From positions 62,001 through 126,000 of the forward strand of contig JAKSZP010009273.1 in assembly GCA_022478985.1 (NCBI GenBank): a DNA stretch of 64,000 bases, read 5' to 3'. The position numbers and the translations under genes are program-made. Below the pieces are notes generated by a model. The model saw only the letters and a list, made by a program, of their open reading frames with translations. It was not told the origin of the DNA and ran no database searches. This stretch comes from Massospora cicadina. Taxonomy: Eukaryota > Entomophthoromycota > Entomophthoromycetes > Entomophthorales > Entomophthoraceae. Shown one piece after another: positions 19,914 through 31,090 of this stretch; positions within the stretch are counted from its first letter, which is position 1; each line of letters opens with the position of its first letter.

Positions 19914-21262
19914 AGTCATGGAGAAAGCAAGTTGATTTTGAAACAGCCTGTCAGTTTTAGTTCTGAAACACCTAAATGGCGAGCCCAAATGCCAGAGGCA
20001 CTGCTGCATAAATGACTGTTGTTATAATATGAATGAATTTCGCCTATAAGCGCCCATAGGGCATATCTGTGAATATAAACCTATTAACAAACCAGGCAAA
20101 CATGGCCTTGATACCATGTTTTTTGATATAATTGAGTCAGGAAAGGTGGTTTGGATTTTTTCATAATAAAAACTGGAATTGGGAAATAGGATTTTTTATT
20201 GAAAAAGTAAATTGGAAAATTAGCTGTCAATTTCCTCAGTGCACTATGACTGATTAAATAGATGACTGATTTTAGTGTATAACTTAGAAAACTTGGGATT
20301 GAGGCCCACAAGATTCAACCTAAACTCAACGAACTTTGAGTGAGGGGAGAAAAAAGCAAATCTAATTAAAATTGATTTTGAAAGAGTCATTGGTGGGCCA
20401 AGTCGCTGTCAATTTGGCCTTGGATGCCCAAATTGTGGCCATACCACTTTTTCAATGGTTAGCATGACAGTGTCTCACCTGATGGGCGACAGGAACATCA
20501 TAGGGCCACCCCACATAGGGGCAGTCCCAAGAGGTCAGGAACGGGTTTGGGATACCCAACCTGCCCATACCTGGTTGCTTTGGCGTCCGTTTGGCCAAGT
20601 GAGATTTATCAAATGATGATCCTGATATAAGAGGGGAGGGTTCTGAGCTGGAGGTGACTTCCAACAATGACCCAACACCATTGTAAGTTTTTCCAAAGAT
20701 CCAAAATAACGCACATTCAACTTAAAGGATATAAGCCTGTTGGGTTTTGTTTCAAAGTTTTGGATGCAGATTTCAAATTGATGCCAACGTTTTCCAATGA
20801 CCCAATGTCTTTGGTGAGTTTTGCTGGTAATTCAATACTGGGAACATTCTTTTTGGCAGGTACACGCCCTTTGGGCTTTGTTCCCAATGTTTTTGAAGCT
20901 GGTTTCAAACTGATAACATCATTTCCCAGTGGCTCAATGCCGTTGGTGGGTATGGCTGAGGATTTGACCCTTAATAGTCCATTTCCTGAATGTGCATGCC
21001 TGTTGGGCTTTGTTGTCTTGGGTTTAAGGATTAAAATATTTCAGCAAAAATTTCTTTAATTAGCCATACAGCTTTGGCAGAAGAATTTGTGGGGACAGGC
21101 GGTGGAATCTTCAGAGGGTTGGCTGTTACCCAACGCCCATCTACCACATGGGCAAGATTACCCTGAATGACGAGAGGGACAGCTGCTCTCTTAGGACCCT
21201 TCTTGGTGGTGAATGGGAACACTTCCCAGTCTAAGCTGAGGGGATGCTCCCCTAGACTTATA
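19914..21262 (-). repeat. Element K 3' LTR
   Basis: Pairs with 25080-26426. Identity is uneven: roughly 85% over the first 480 bases, nearly 99% from about 20400 to 21060 (I count 9 differences in about 640 bases) and roughly 92% over the last 200. The conserved block contains in-frame tandem repeats of 132 bases, open on both strands (plus-strand frame 20667-21059). Confidence 0.92.
20741..21015 (+). repeat. Tandem 132-base repeat inside the K 3' LTR
   Basis: Two full units and the start of a third follow one another; each plus-strand translation begins P-V/L-G-F and includes F-K-L near residue 13. Period is exactly 44 codons. A weaker preceding unit is visible around 20650-20720 (CCAATGACCCAA-like landmarks). 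The other LTR has the same array at 25900-26175. Confidence 0.75.
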
Positions 21263-21280
21263 TTACCCTTCCCTTTTGCC
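21263..21280 (-). other. Element K polypurine tract
   Basis: On the minus strand AAAAGGGAAGGGTAA lies directly before the 3' LTR. Confidence 0.7.
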
Positions 21281-21329
21281 AAGGGGGCTCCACCACCGTG
21301 GAGTTGTGAGTGAGCCACATTTTTATGGA

Positions 21330-22660
21330 CTTTAGGTTTTTGATTGCCATCAAAGCAGCAATCTTTGGGGGAGGACGAGGTGCTTCTGGGTGGAAGGCAT
21401 GGAAAGTCTCAACCAGCTCTGAGCAGTTTATGCAATTGTGGGATCTGAGCCAACTGTTCTTGTAGGCTGGATAGCTTTTCCAGGCAACGAGATTTTAAAC
21501 TGATCGATGAGATTTTCAGGAATCCAGGATGCCATCCACTTCAGCTTTTTCAAATCCTAGATCACAATAGGCTCAGGATATGAGGGAATTGCCCTTGACT
21601 GGGATAACTAAGACACATGGAAGACTGGGTGTTGCTTCCATTGAGATGAAAATTTCAACAGGAAAGTGCCATTACCCAAATCTTCCTCCACCAAGAGGAG
21701 ACCCAAGCGTTTGCTTGAAAAGTTAATTAAGGACACCTGCATCCACAAATGTTGCATGTCAAGCATTACACGTGAACAAGCCCTGAAATTGTGAACCAGG
21801 AACCGCTTTTTAATCTTTTAACTGCTTGTAGACATTTAGAGTCTTAGTGAGATGCTCCCAAAAAAGGACTGCGTTGTCTGGATAAGTTGGGCATGATCAG
21901 CGGCGGCTTGTATCTCAGGGCAAATGCATGGGCACACTTAGATTGAGGGGTTGTATCCCTAAGGTCACTTCATATGGGGAAATTAGTGGAGGCATTTGTT
22001 CCATCATTATATGCAAACTGAGCAAGGGGAGATCATCAGCCCAAGTATCCTGATCAGCAGCCACGTAGCAGCGCAGGTACTGTTCAAGGATCTGATTGAC
22101 CCATTCAGTTTGGCCATTGGATTAGGGGTGGTACGCGGTGGAGCAGCAGGGCATAATCTTCAAGATGGCAAGAGCTCATTCCAGAATCGTGCCATTACAT
22201 GGGTATATGGTCACTAACAATCTCCTTCGGTAGGATGAACGTTGATAACACATGGCGCACAAAAAGACATGCAGTTTTCTCATAAGTGAAAGTGTAGGAA
22301 TAAGGGATGAAATGAGTAATTTTGTGAAGCGGTTAACAACCACCATCACCGCTGTAAACCCATTAGAACAGGGAATTTAATGATGAAGTCCACAGACACC
22401 AATGTCCATGAACCCTCTGCCTGCTGTAAGGGATGTAGAAGGCCATTCTTCCCAGACCAGTCTGACTTAGCTCACGCACAAGTTACACTATCTGAAATCC
22501 ATGCTGGAACATCTTTTGACAAGCCAGCCAATTATAGGTACGCTTGATCAATTAAGGCACTTCTTATTCCCTGGATGACCGACTGCAGAGGATTGTGGTG
22601 AGCCTGAATTACTTCAGCTCAATGGAGGGGAGGAGCCCAAACCCTCAACCAAAATTAAAT
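21330..22660 (-). pseudogene. Element K integrase, possible chromodomain remnant
   Basis: Minus strand. A GHPG-containing zinc-binding region with C-x2-C remnants lies near 22450-22600, then the core with VMVVVNRFTK (about 22315-22345) and NGQTESVNQILEQYLRC (about 22065-22115), which carries the catalytic glutamate. A block reading WIPENLIDQF near 21495-21525 resembles the end of a chromodomain (W-x-P-x-x-N-L), which would make K a chromovirus. Stops are scattered. Integrase inserts the cDNA; a chromodomain would direct it to modified histone tails. Confidence 0.7.
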
Positions 22661-22879
22661 GAGACCCTCAGACAGAGAATATAAGGAATGTTTTGTTTCA
22701 GGGAGGAACAACCGCTCCAAAAGGTCCACCCCTTTAGCACAGACCGTTTGCGCTGCCAAAACTTGGGAGATAAGGGGTGTGTATAGAGCTTAGTTCATTG
22801 TCAAAACCACAGTAGGGACTACGGAAAAAATTTGGGTGAGAGGGATGACGGTGACCAGATCTGCCTCATATGCATTTGC

Positions 22880-23365
22880 AGGGCAATGTGTGAAGTTATG
22901 ACTTAAGAAGTTGGGAAACATTCAATACTTCTTTCAAAAACTCATATTTGAAGTTAAAGCTGCACAAATCCTGGTAGGTTTGGGACTGCCAATGTGCCAA
23001 CTTCTGTGGTTTGCGGAAGTAAATGAGGTCTTGATGATCTGTTTGAGCTTTTAACTCAAGCTGAGCGCTCTGAAAAATTACTGCCAGTGGGTGAAAGCCC
23101 ACGTCATGGCTGCCAGCTTCTTATAGTAGATGTCCCAGGACTGTTCAGTGGGAGAGAACTTGCCTGGAAAAGTAAGCGACCTGGTGTTTCAACCCCTCGT
23201 TCTCCTGAAGCAATACAGCCCCAACCGCAACAGATGATGCATTACATGCTATGACATAGGGTTTGGAGGGGTCTGAATGTTTTAAGATGAGGTAACAAAA
23301 ACACTTTTTTAATCGGCTCAAATGCCTGCTAGCACTCAGACGTCCAATGAAAGGGCGCATTATTA
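22880..23365 (-). pseudogene. Element K RNase H
   Basis: Minus strand: KPYVIACNASSVAVGAVLLQ (about 23205-23265; the first catalytic D is N), QVAYFSRQVL near 23150-23185, and a second part with a TDHQDLIYF motif near 23015-23050 carrying the conserved aspartate. Confidence 0.8.
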
Positions 23366-24215
23366 CCCATGAGTGGATGAAGTGGGGCGGCTAACTAGGA
23401 TAAGGCAGGGAAGAACTTCTCTAAGAAAAATATAGTGCACAAGAAGCTTCTCAATTGCTTTTGGGTCATTGAAGTCAAATACTTGTAATTCCATCCAACT
23501 TGTTAAGGGGAATGGCGTACCATCCTTTTAGATGAGATTTCCCCAGGTTGTGACTTCCTCCTGATAAAACTCTCACTTTGAAGGCTTGATAAACAGGACA
23601 GCCTTATGTAAAGCTGCCACAAGTGCTTCCAAGTCCTTTGTGTGTTGTTTGGAAGTAGGATAGTGTACCAAATTATTGTCAATATAAGCAACTGCGCAGG
23701 TGAACTGGAGATCACCTAGCATACTATTGATCATCGTTTGGAACGTGGCTGGGGCATTCTTTAGCCCAAATGCCCTTATTAAAATTGAAAGATGCCCCAT
23801 TTCATATGGATTGCAGTAAGACATTCCTTAAATTCTTTGATCTAAACTGATTAAAGGCATTAACAAGATTGATTTTTTAGAACACTCGTGATTTGGCAAT
23901 TGCTTTCTCAATCGTCTGTTCCAAAGGCAGAGGGTAGGGATTGTGGACCGTTATCTTATTTAAGTGACCATAATCCATGCAAGGACAAAGGGAATCATCA
24001 GCTTTCTTGAAAAAACAATGGTGTAGGCAATTGGGGAAGTTATTTGAAAAGCTAATCCTTCATAAGCATGTCATCCAACCATATCTTAAGGCAACCTCCT
24101 CCTCCGCTGTATGTGGGTACAGTGGGCAGTTAATGTTCACCACCTGCACTTTAGTTTTAACCCCAAATAGAGCTCTGTATGAGGGGGAAGATGGCTTGCT
24201 ATCTTGGAGTTGAAA
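23366..24215 (-). pseudogene. Element K reverse transcriptase, active site YIDN
   Basis: Minus strand. An LPPHTELY entry motif lies near 24165-24190, YGHLNKITVHNPYPLPL near 23915-23970, FGLKNAPATFQTMIN near 23725-23770 and VAYIDNNLV near 23666-23692, in which the second catalytic aspartate is asparagine. A palm-to-connection frame continues to 23573. Several stops and a frame change near 23820 show inactivation. Confidence 0.85.
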
Positions 24216-25079
24216 GTACTCTTATAACCCATCAACGCTTCTGAAAAATGTGATGGGAGCCCACAGGGGAAACAAGTTATATAATCAAACTTTAACCTTG
24301 GACTTAGTGAGAGTATCCAGTAAAGGAAACTCGCCCTCCATCTGACCATTGGAGAATAATAGCATGTTAGACTCAAGGTGAATCATTACATTCTGTCAAC
24401 GCCACCAGCCCACACCCAAAATCACCGGGAACATGATGTTATGCATCACTGAAAAACAATCACAAAAACTAAACTGATGAACTGAGAAAGGTACTGGGCG
24501 TCACACTATATAGAATGGTTGGGAGTCCAATGAAGTGACCATCACCTTAGGACCCATGTCTGAGCCAAGATCAAGCTAGTGTGCTAACTTAAGGCTCAAA
24601 ATTTACCCGCTTAACCAGTTTCAATTAAGGCATCAAAGGACACCCGGTGTGATCCAATACTAATTTTCATTGATAATAAAAAAAATGGTTGGAGTTTTTT
24701 TTATTGGCATATACATTCAAGCTCGCTAATATATAAAGATTGTAACTAAATTGGGGTAAGACACAAGGTTTGTGACAGGGGCAGATGCTTCATAAGTAAG
24801 AGTCCTAGAATATACTAACACGGGCGTGGGGGCTGCAACATCTTTTAAATCAATATGGATACTGATTTGGAGCTGGGATTTAAAACCAAGGCCACCTTGG
24901 CGGCTTCTTGAATAAAGATCCCTTTTTGGAGGGTGGGCTAAGTAAATGTTAAGTGCACTGGGGCAGTGCGGCCATAGTAAAACTTCTTTAAAACCTTACT
25001 CATCTAATATAAGATAACTACTGCTGCGCCCAACTTGACGAAGAGGGAGGAAATGGCTAAAAATAATGGATGATGATTA
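24216..25079 (-). pseudogene. Element K protease remnant; gag absent
   Basis: Minus-strand FDALIETG near 24632-24655 matches the active site of a Ty3/gypsy protease with the aspartate changed to glutamate. A W-A-G-G-V block near 24400 may be the end of the domain. From about 24690 to the LTR at 25080 nothing resembling gag or a zinc knuckle is visible, so gag has been lost by internal deletion. No recognisable primer site was found next to the 5' LTR. Confidence 0.6.
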
Positions 25080-26426
25080 TGTCATGGAGACAGCAAGTTA
25101 ATTTTCTACTGGCCTGCCATTTTAGGTGCTGAAACACCCAAATGGCGAATCCAAATGCCAGAGGCACTGCTGCATAAATGACTGTTGATAGAACAGGAAT
25201 GAATTTCGCCTGAGCGCCAATGGGCCATAGCTGTGAATATAAACCTAGCAATGAACCAGGAAAACACAGCCCTGGGGCCCATGGGATTTTGAAATAATCA
25301 AGTCAGGAAGAAAGTTTTGGATTTTTTCATAATAAAAACTGGAATTGGGAAATAGGATTTTTATTGAAGATGTAAAATAGAAAATAAACCATCAGTTTCC
25401 TTGGTGCGCTACAACTGATTAGATAGATGACTGATTTTAGTGAAATAGCTTAGAAAATCTCGGGATTGGGGCTCTCAATTTGACCTAACCTGGTGAAATT
25501 TGAGCAGGGGGAATAGAAACAAACCTAATTAGAATGGATTTTGAAAGAGTCATTGGTGGGCCAAGTTGTTGTCAATTTGGCCTTGGATACCCAGATTGTG
25601 GCCATACCACTTTTTCAATGGTTAGCATGACAGTGTCTCACCTGATGGGCGACAGGAACATCATAGGGCCACCCCACATAGGGGCAGTCCAAAGAGGTCA
25701 GGAACGGGTTTGGGATACCCAACCTGCCCACACCTGGTTGCTTTGGCGTCCGTTTGGCCAAGTGAGATTTATCAAATGATGATCCTGATATAAGAGGGGA
25801 GGGTTCTGAGCTGGAGGTGACTTCCAACAATGACCCAACACCATTGGTAAGTTTTGCCAAAGATCCAAAATAACGCACATTCAACTTAAAGAATATAAGC
25901 CTGTTGGGTTTTGTTTCAAAGTTTTGGATGCAGATTTCAAATTGATGCCAACGTTTTCCAATGACCCAATGTCATTGGTGAGTTTTGCTGGTAGTTCAAT
26001 ACTGGGAACATTCTTTTTGGCAGGTACACGCCCTTTGGGCTTTGTTCCCAATGTTTTTGAAGCTGGTTTCAAACTGATAACATCATTTCCCAGTGGCTCA
26101 ATGCCGTTGGTGGGTATGGCTGAGGATTTGACCCTTGATAGTCCATTTCCTGAATGTGCATGCCTGTTGGGCTTTGTTGTCATGGGTTTAAGGATTAAAA
26201 TATTTCAGCAAAAATTTCTTTAATTAGCCATACAGCTTTGGCAGAAGAAGTTGTGGGGACAGGCGGTGGAATCTTCAGAGGGTTGGCTGTTACCCAACGC
26301 TCATCTACCACATGGGCAAGATTACCCTTCATGACGAGAGGGATAGCTGCCCTCTTAGTACCCTTCTTGGTGGGGAATGGGAACACCGCCCAGTCTAGAT
26401 AGAGGGGACGCTCCCCTGTACTTACA
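25080..26426 (-). repeat. Element K 5' LTR
   Basis: Begins TGTCATGGAG and ends CTTACA in plus orientation, matching 19914-21262, where those ends are AG and TA through base changes. Its own 132-base tandem repeat lies at 25900-26175 and stays in frame on the plus strand through 26223 and on the minus strand from 26183 to 25881. Confidence 0.92.
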
Positions 26427-28230
26427 GTCTGGACCATAATGCATCCAATTTTTACTACAACCAGACTTATGCATATTGCAATAAATATATTGATCCTTAA
26501 TGCAGTTTTTCTTAAGGTAGGCCTTACTTTATCCTCATTTTTCATTGTTTGAATCCTTCTCAAATTTTTGTTCCAAAGCTTGAGACTGGAGATCAATTTA
26601 TAATGTTTGGTAGCCTATACAAGTATCTCTCCGCGTTCATTACTGGGACTGGCTCCACTGCTAAATATAGAATTAGTAGTAATGCTGCTCATTGTTATAT
26701 AATTACTTAAACGGTGTTTTCCCTATTGACAAGTTAAAGCTAATATTGTACAAAAAAGTTACTTAGCTCATATTAGATATACACAATGATGCTTTACCCA
26801 AGACCAGCTTCCTCAATGTAGCAGCTAGTGTACTATTCACTCATTTAAAAACTCCATTTGTTTCAGGACAATAAGGAACTGATACCACACTTTTTTACCC
26901 ATCAGCTCAATTAGGAGAAAATAATGAAAGATGTAAAATTCCTCCCATTGTCAATTAATATTCCTTTGGGGATAATTATGTTGGTAAAATTTTTGCACCA
27001 GAATTGATTTCTCTGTGAGCATGGCCACTATGTATCTCATGGCTCTTTTTTTGAACCACCTTACAAGGTGGTTGATGGCAACAATGATATAATTTACCTC
27101 TCTAGTGCTCATGCTCAAAGGGCCCATCACATTTATTGACACTGTGTGCCATGAAAAACTTAGTCATATTAGTCAGTATCCTGTCACGTTCTTGTGTGGC
27201 TTATGGAGTTGACGTTCCACACAACAGGATATGAAATCATCATAATTATAACTTAATGATTCCCGATAATATTACCAAATCTGTTACAACGTCTCTATCT
27301 AGGCCACTGTGGCCAACAATCTTGTGAGCAGCTTGTATAATCTCTGTTGCTTTGGAGGGCTTCAGAAAATGATAATTTTATGGCCCATTAATTTAAAAAA
27401 TCTTGGCAATCTTGAGCTCCATTTTTCATGGTCTTCCATAATGTGGTTTGTACCTCTGTAGGCTCTTCCTTCAAATCTCTACTAATCATTCAGTCAAAGA
27501 GATCTTCAGCCTGATCTTGCAATATTATATATGCTGGTAACCTGGACAACCTGTCAGCGTTTTAATTCCTTTCTCTTTTATGATATTATATCTTGAAATT
27601 ATAGGCCTGTTATTTTAAGGCCCACCAATCTGATCTCCCTTCAGTTTCTCTTAAATTGTGTAACCAATGGAGAGATGCATGGTTGGTGATAATATTAGAA
27701 TGTGTCCCATGAATATAGACATGGAACTTCTTGCAGGCATAAATGACTGTAAGGCACTCACACTCAGTGATAGTTTTATTTTCTCTCTGCCTTTGACAGG
27801 GTGCAGCTAACGTAAGCTACTGGGTGCCTTTCCTCATGCTCGTCCACCTAAAAGAGTATGTCCATTAATACCATGAGTGACACATCCAATTGGATAATAA
27901 ATGGTCACTTGAGATTCAAATGCTTAAGGATTGGGCTTGTTTTCAGTATTTTCTTAATTATTGAAGTCATTTTGAGACACTTTGCTCCAAATGAATCCTT
28001 TCTTTGGATCTTTTTAATAGCCAAGTTATGGATCATCCCTCTTTAATAAACCCTTAATGAATCGGTAATAGTAGCCAACCTTTTTCTAAAAAATTATATT
28101 ATGACCGCTCTTTAAAGTCAACATACATTCAATGGCTTCTCCCTTTTGTTTCTGAAATTTTTACCCATCTGCGCTTATAACAAAATTTAGATATCCATCT
28201 CCTTCTTAACAAAAAACATTTTCAAGGTGC
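26427..28230 (-). pseudogene. Element D RT end, RNase H and integrase core
   Basis: Minus strand. RT connection sequence follows the break at 28230 (FLVKKEMDI, then a WLLKRSKERIHLE-like segment near 27990). RNase H covers about 27560-27870 (HPVAYVSCTLSK, NYH and NYHQPCISPL remnants). Integrase starts near 27370 (zinc-binding H and C remnants), the core has INVMGPLSMSTREVNYII near 27080-27140, where the first catalytic D has become N, and SVPYCPETNGVF near 26845-26885, where the glutamate is lost. A final LKLWNKNLRRIQTMKNEDKV block lies at 26530-26590. Element K cuts it at 26426 just before the GPF module. Confidence 0.8.
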
Positions 28231-28795
28231 TTTGATTCTGATATGACTAGACGATAAAGCCCCAAGTCATTATGGCAGAATGGGTATAATCCGCCAATTA
28301 TGATACTGATCTACAATTATTTAAGCGCCTTAAGATGAAGCAACATTAGATCGCCTTTAAATTAGGGAATAAGTTAATGTTAACAAAATGATGAATAATG
28401 AAATGGCAATGTATGACAGATAGTGAGTGGATTGCTTTGAATTAAGGTGATAGTGAATTTAATACATAGCAACCTTTTGTGGAACCAATGAGAATGCGGC
28501 AGAACAAATTACTAAGAAAAATGGTTGGTATTAACAGAAGTTGCTGAGATATCAGCAAGATGATTATATTGGAAGAGGAGGCTTGTTGGTAATTTAAAGC
28601 GAGTGGTTTAGCGAGGATCTGCTGTATATATTCCATTAAATAAAAGAGTGTCTTCAGGGCAATTCATTTTTCTTAAAGTTTATTTAGTTGTTTTGAGGAT
28701 GATAATCGTCATATCATCAGTACTATTGCTCAGTGGGCTTAACCCTGTGCAAAACCCCTTCAGCGTATCTACAAGATGCCACCTAAAATATAACA
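28231..28795 (+). repeat. Element I 5' LTR
   Basis: 565 bases. It aligns with 34777-34848 joined to 41374-41882. The first bases TTTGATTCTG correspond to TGTGATTCTG in the other copy; the end is AAATATAACA in both. The last 90 bases (ATTGCTCAGTGGGCTTAACC) also match the U5 ends of G and H. Confidence 0.9.
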
Positions 28796-28814
28796 GTGGT
28801 GCTCACTACAGGGT
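28796..28814 (+). other. Element I primer binding site
   Basis: GTGGTGCTCACTACAGGG follows the LTR without a gap and defines the shared consensus. Confidence 0.8.
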
Positions 28815-30200
28815 CTCATTAATCAATCATAAGAATGATGAAATTCTCAGTCACTGGCCATGTCACATCAGGCTTGCTTTGACAAGGGATATTCACTCCG
28901 CTGCACCAGTTAAATATGCGGAACTTAAGCTTGCCTTGGACGCTGTGCTCAAATGGCGGGAGGAGCTTCTGCAGGAGGTTTGTATTGATACGCTGCGTCC
29001 ATTTGATCATGATAGAACATCCATGGATTCTTTAAGCAATTTGGGTTTGCAGTAGAAGAGCTTCATATTGGCATAAATCAAAATTATTAATATCCACCTT
29101 GGATTTTGTGACCCTGACCAAGTTACTTGCTATCTTCCAAACAGTTTCATTACCTATTAAGAAGTGAAGTAAGCTGTGCTGTGGTTGTTTGGAGGAACTG
29201 CAAAGATGGAACAGTGGAAGGCAGTGTTCATGAAAATTGTGTTTCAGCATAATGAGACCCTCACCACATTTGCTGATCGCTTTACAGTGGAAGCCCATAT
29301 GTTAATTGGGGAAGGAACTTTAACCAAATCTGACATATGCATAGCAATGAGCTCCTCAGTGAAACCATACTGTGATCTTTACAATGTCACAGCTCCATAT
29401 TTAGAGGATGAGTACCCTTGCTAAACTCTTTTGAATTTTGCGCCATCTATCCGTTACCTTTCCTCAGCCCAATACAGAGTGGAACCCTTTTCATCCGCTG
29501 CTGGACTTTCTTATTTAGGTAAATTATCCCGCCCTGGTCAGAGTCCACCTAGTACCCCTAATCATACTATAACGATGCACATCGTCCTCAACCAAGCTAA
29601 CATCAGCAGTTCAACTTTTGGGAGTGGCCTGTTTACCAAGAGCGACCCCAGTTCAACTTTAGGTGTGGCCCATCTTACAACAATCAAGGGCTCAGGTCCT
29701 ATGAGGTCAATTTTTTTGAATGCAGTTGCCCTGGGCACCTGGCATGAGGTTGCCCCAGTCACCAAGTCCATCATGTTCAGCGGGAACATTATTATAAGAA
29801 AAAAGTCATAGGGGAGTAGAGATGGTACTCTATACTTCAACTATCCCAAACCCAAACGTCCCACCTGAACCTTCTGAATTATATACATCATTAGTCCCCC
29901 AATATGATGATGCATTACTATATCAGCATCCAGTTGGGGGTTGAATATTGTGCAACAAGCACAAACCAAAGCTGCAGCGAAAGAAAGATCTCAGATGCAG
30001 CCCATACCATACGCTTGTCAAATGTTTGACTAAGTTTCCACTGACAAATTGGACCCATCAGCAGATTCACCTTCCCTGCAAGGAGTAACCGTTGCTCTTC
30101 CAGTCAACACTATTATCAAGAAACACCCCAAAGTTGGTGAGGGGATTGCAAGTTTTTTTGAAACAGAGATTTTTTAAATGTCCATGCGTTACCAAATCAA
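28815..30200 (+). pseudogene. Element I gag with zinc knuckle
   Basis: The N-terminal part (about 28900-29055) encodes a coiled-coil-like helix (KYAELKLALDAVLKWREELL). Capsid sequence follows at 29176-29424 (LFGG...MEQWKAVFMK...NETLTTFADRFTVEAHML). At 29706-29755 the nucleocapsid knuckle reads F-F-E-C-S-C-P-G-H-L-A-stop-G-C: the first cysteine is phenylalanine and one codon is a stop. A proline-rich spacer leads to the protease. Gag assembles the particle and binds RNA. Frames change at least three times. Confidence 0.8.
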
Positions 30201-31090
30201 GATGCATCATATTCAGAATGTACATACTGTGACATTGTTGTAGCCAAAACCCAAGTCCGCGCTATAATAGATACAGGTGCTCCAGGTAACATATTTCAAC
30301 TTGGTTGGTGGCTAAGTTGACTTAAAGCCAGATGTAGAATACCAAATGGTTTATGGAACCGCTGGAGTAATAGTACGGTCTCTGAAGGAGCATACAGCAT
30401 GCTTCCATTGCGATTCAGGTCAATTGTTATTGTAACCCTGTCGATAGTATTGCCAAATGATAATTATGACATGTTAATTTATAACACTTTTATCTAAACT
30501 ATGGGGCTGTCATTGATATGACAGATGAGAAGTTCAAACTTTTGGGACAATAGATCCCAATTTACTTTCCTTCAGTGGAATGCTGAATAACTCAGTGAAA
30601 ATTGAGCTATCAACCTTGCTTATAGTGATGGAGTGATTCTAATGCGCTATCAACAATTAAAAAAGAGGACCAGCCCCTTTCCCAGAAGATATATGAATAT
30701 CAGGGGCTGCCTCTCATAGTCGCTAGATTTATATCTTTCCCCTCTGGTCACCAAGTAATAGTGAGCACTGAGTTGGAGTTAGAAATACCACACGGACTAT
30801 ATGGGGAAGTTATTGGGACTTATCAGCAATCACGGTTTGAGCCACACGTGGCTCCAGGAATCATACTTCTGGGACATGTGGAGATCAAGGTTTAATTTGC
30901 AAACCTACAAATGGAATCATTGCACATCCACTGACATCAAATAGTGGCGTATTATGCTTGACTCATGTTGAGGAGGTCCTTCAGGCTCATGAGTTTGGGT
31001 CACTGGACGAATCAGTCTACCTGTTGAACCAAAGTCCGCTGTAATGACTGTGGTACTGCGCAATGATTTAATGGGAATAGGAAGCACAGG
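30201..31090 (+). pseudogene. Element I aspartic protease and linker
   Basis: The catalytic I-D-T-G-A-P is intact at 30267-30284 (D-T-G codons 30270-30278). The end of the domain, NYDMLI followed by a hydrophobic strand, lies at about 30463-30485. The linker includes SLTRYQQ-like and EIPHGLYGEVIG near 30780-30815, shared with H and G. Several frame changes are present. Confidence 0.75.

Larger units (their letters stand above)
19914..26426 (-). mobile_element. Element K: chromovirus-like retrotransposon with 1.35 kb LTRs, gag missing
   Basis: LTRs of 1349 and 1347 bases (19914-21262, 25080-26426) enclose 3.8 kb of minus-strand pol. A duplication GTCTA (19909-19913) / GTCTG (26427-26431) flanks it, inside the integrase of D. 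The internal part has protease, RT, RNase H and integrase but only about 390 bases where gag should be, so gag is deleted. RT and integrase sequences resemble a different lineage from D, G, H and I. The RT active site is YIDN rather than YxDD. It cannot be autonomous. Confidence 0.9.

Noticed and set aside
20452..20720. A host gene on the minus strand within the K LTR (frames 20452-20667, 20535-20720 and the copy at 25615-25884)
   Set aside because: The frames lie in both LTRs, overlap each other in different frames and match no family known to me; listed as a repeat finding instead.
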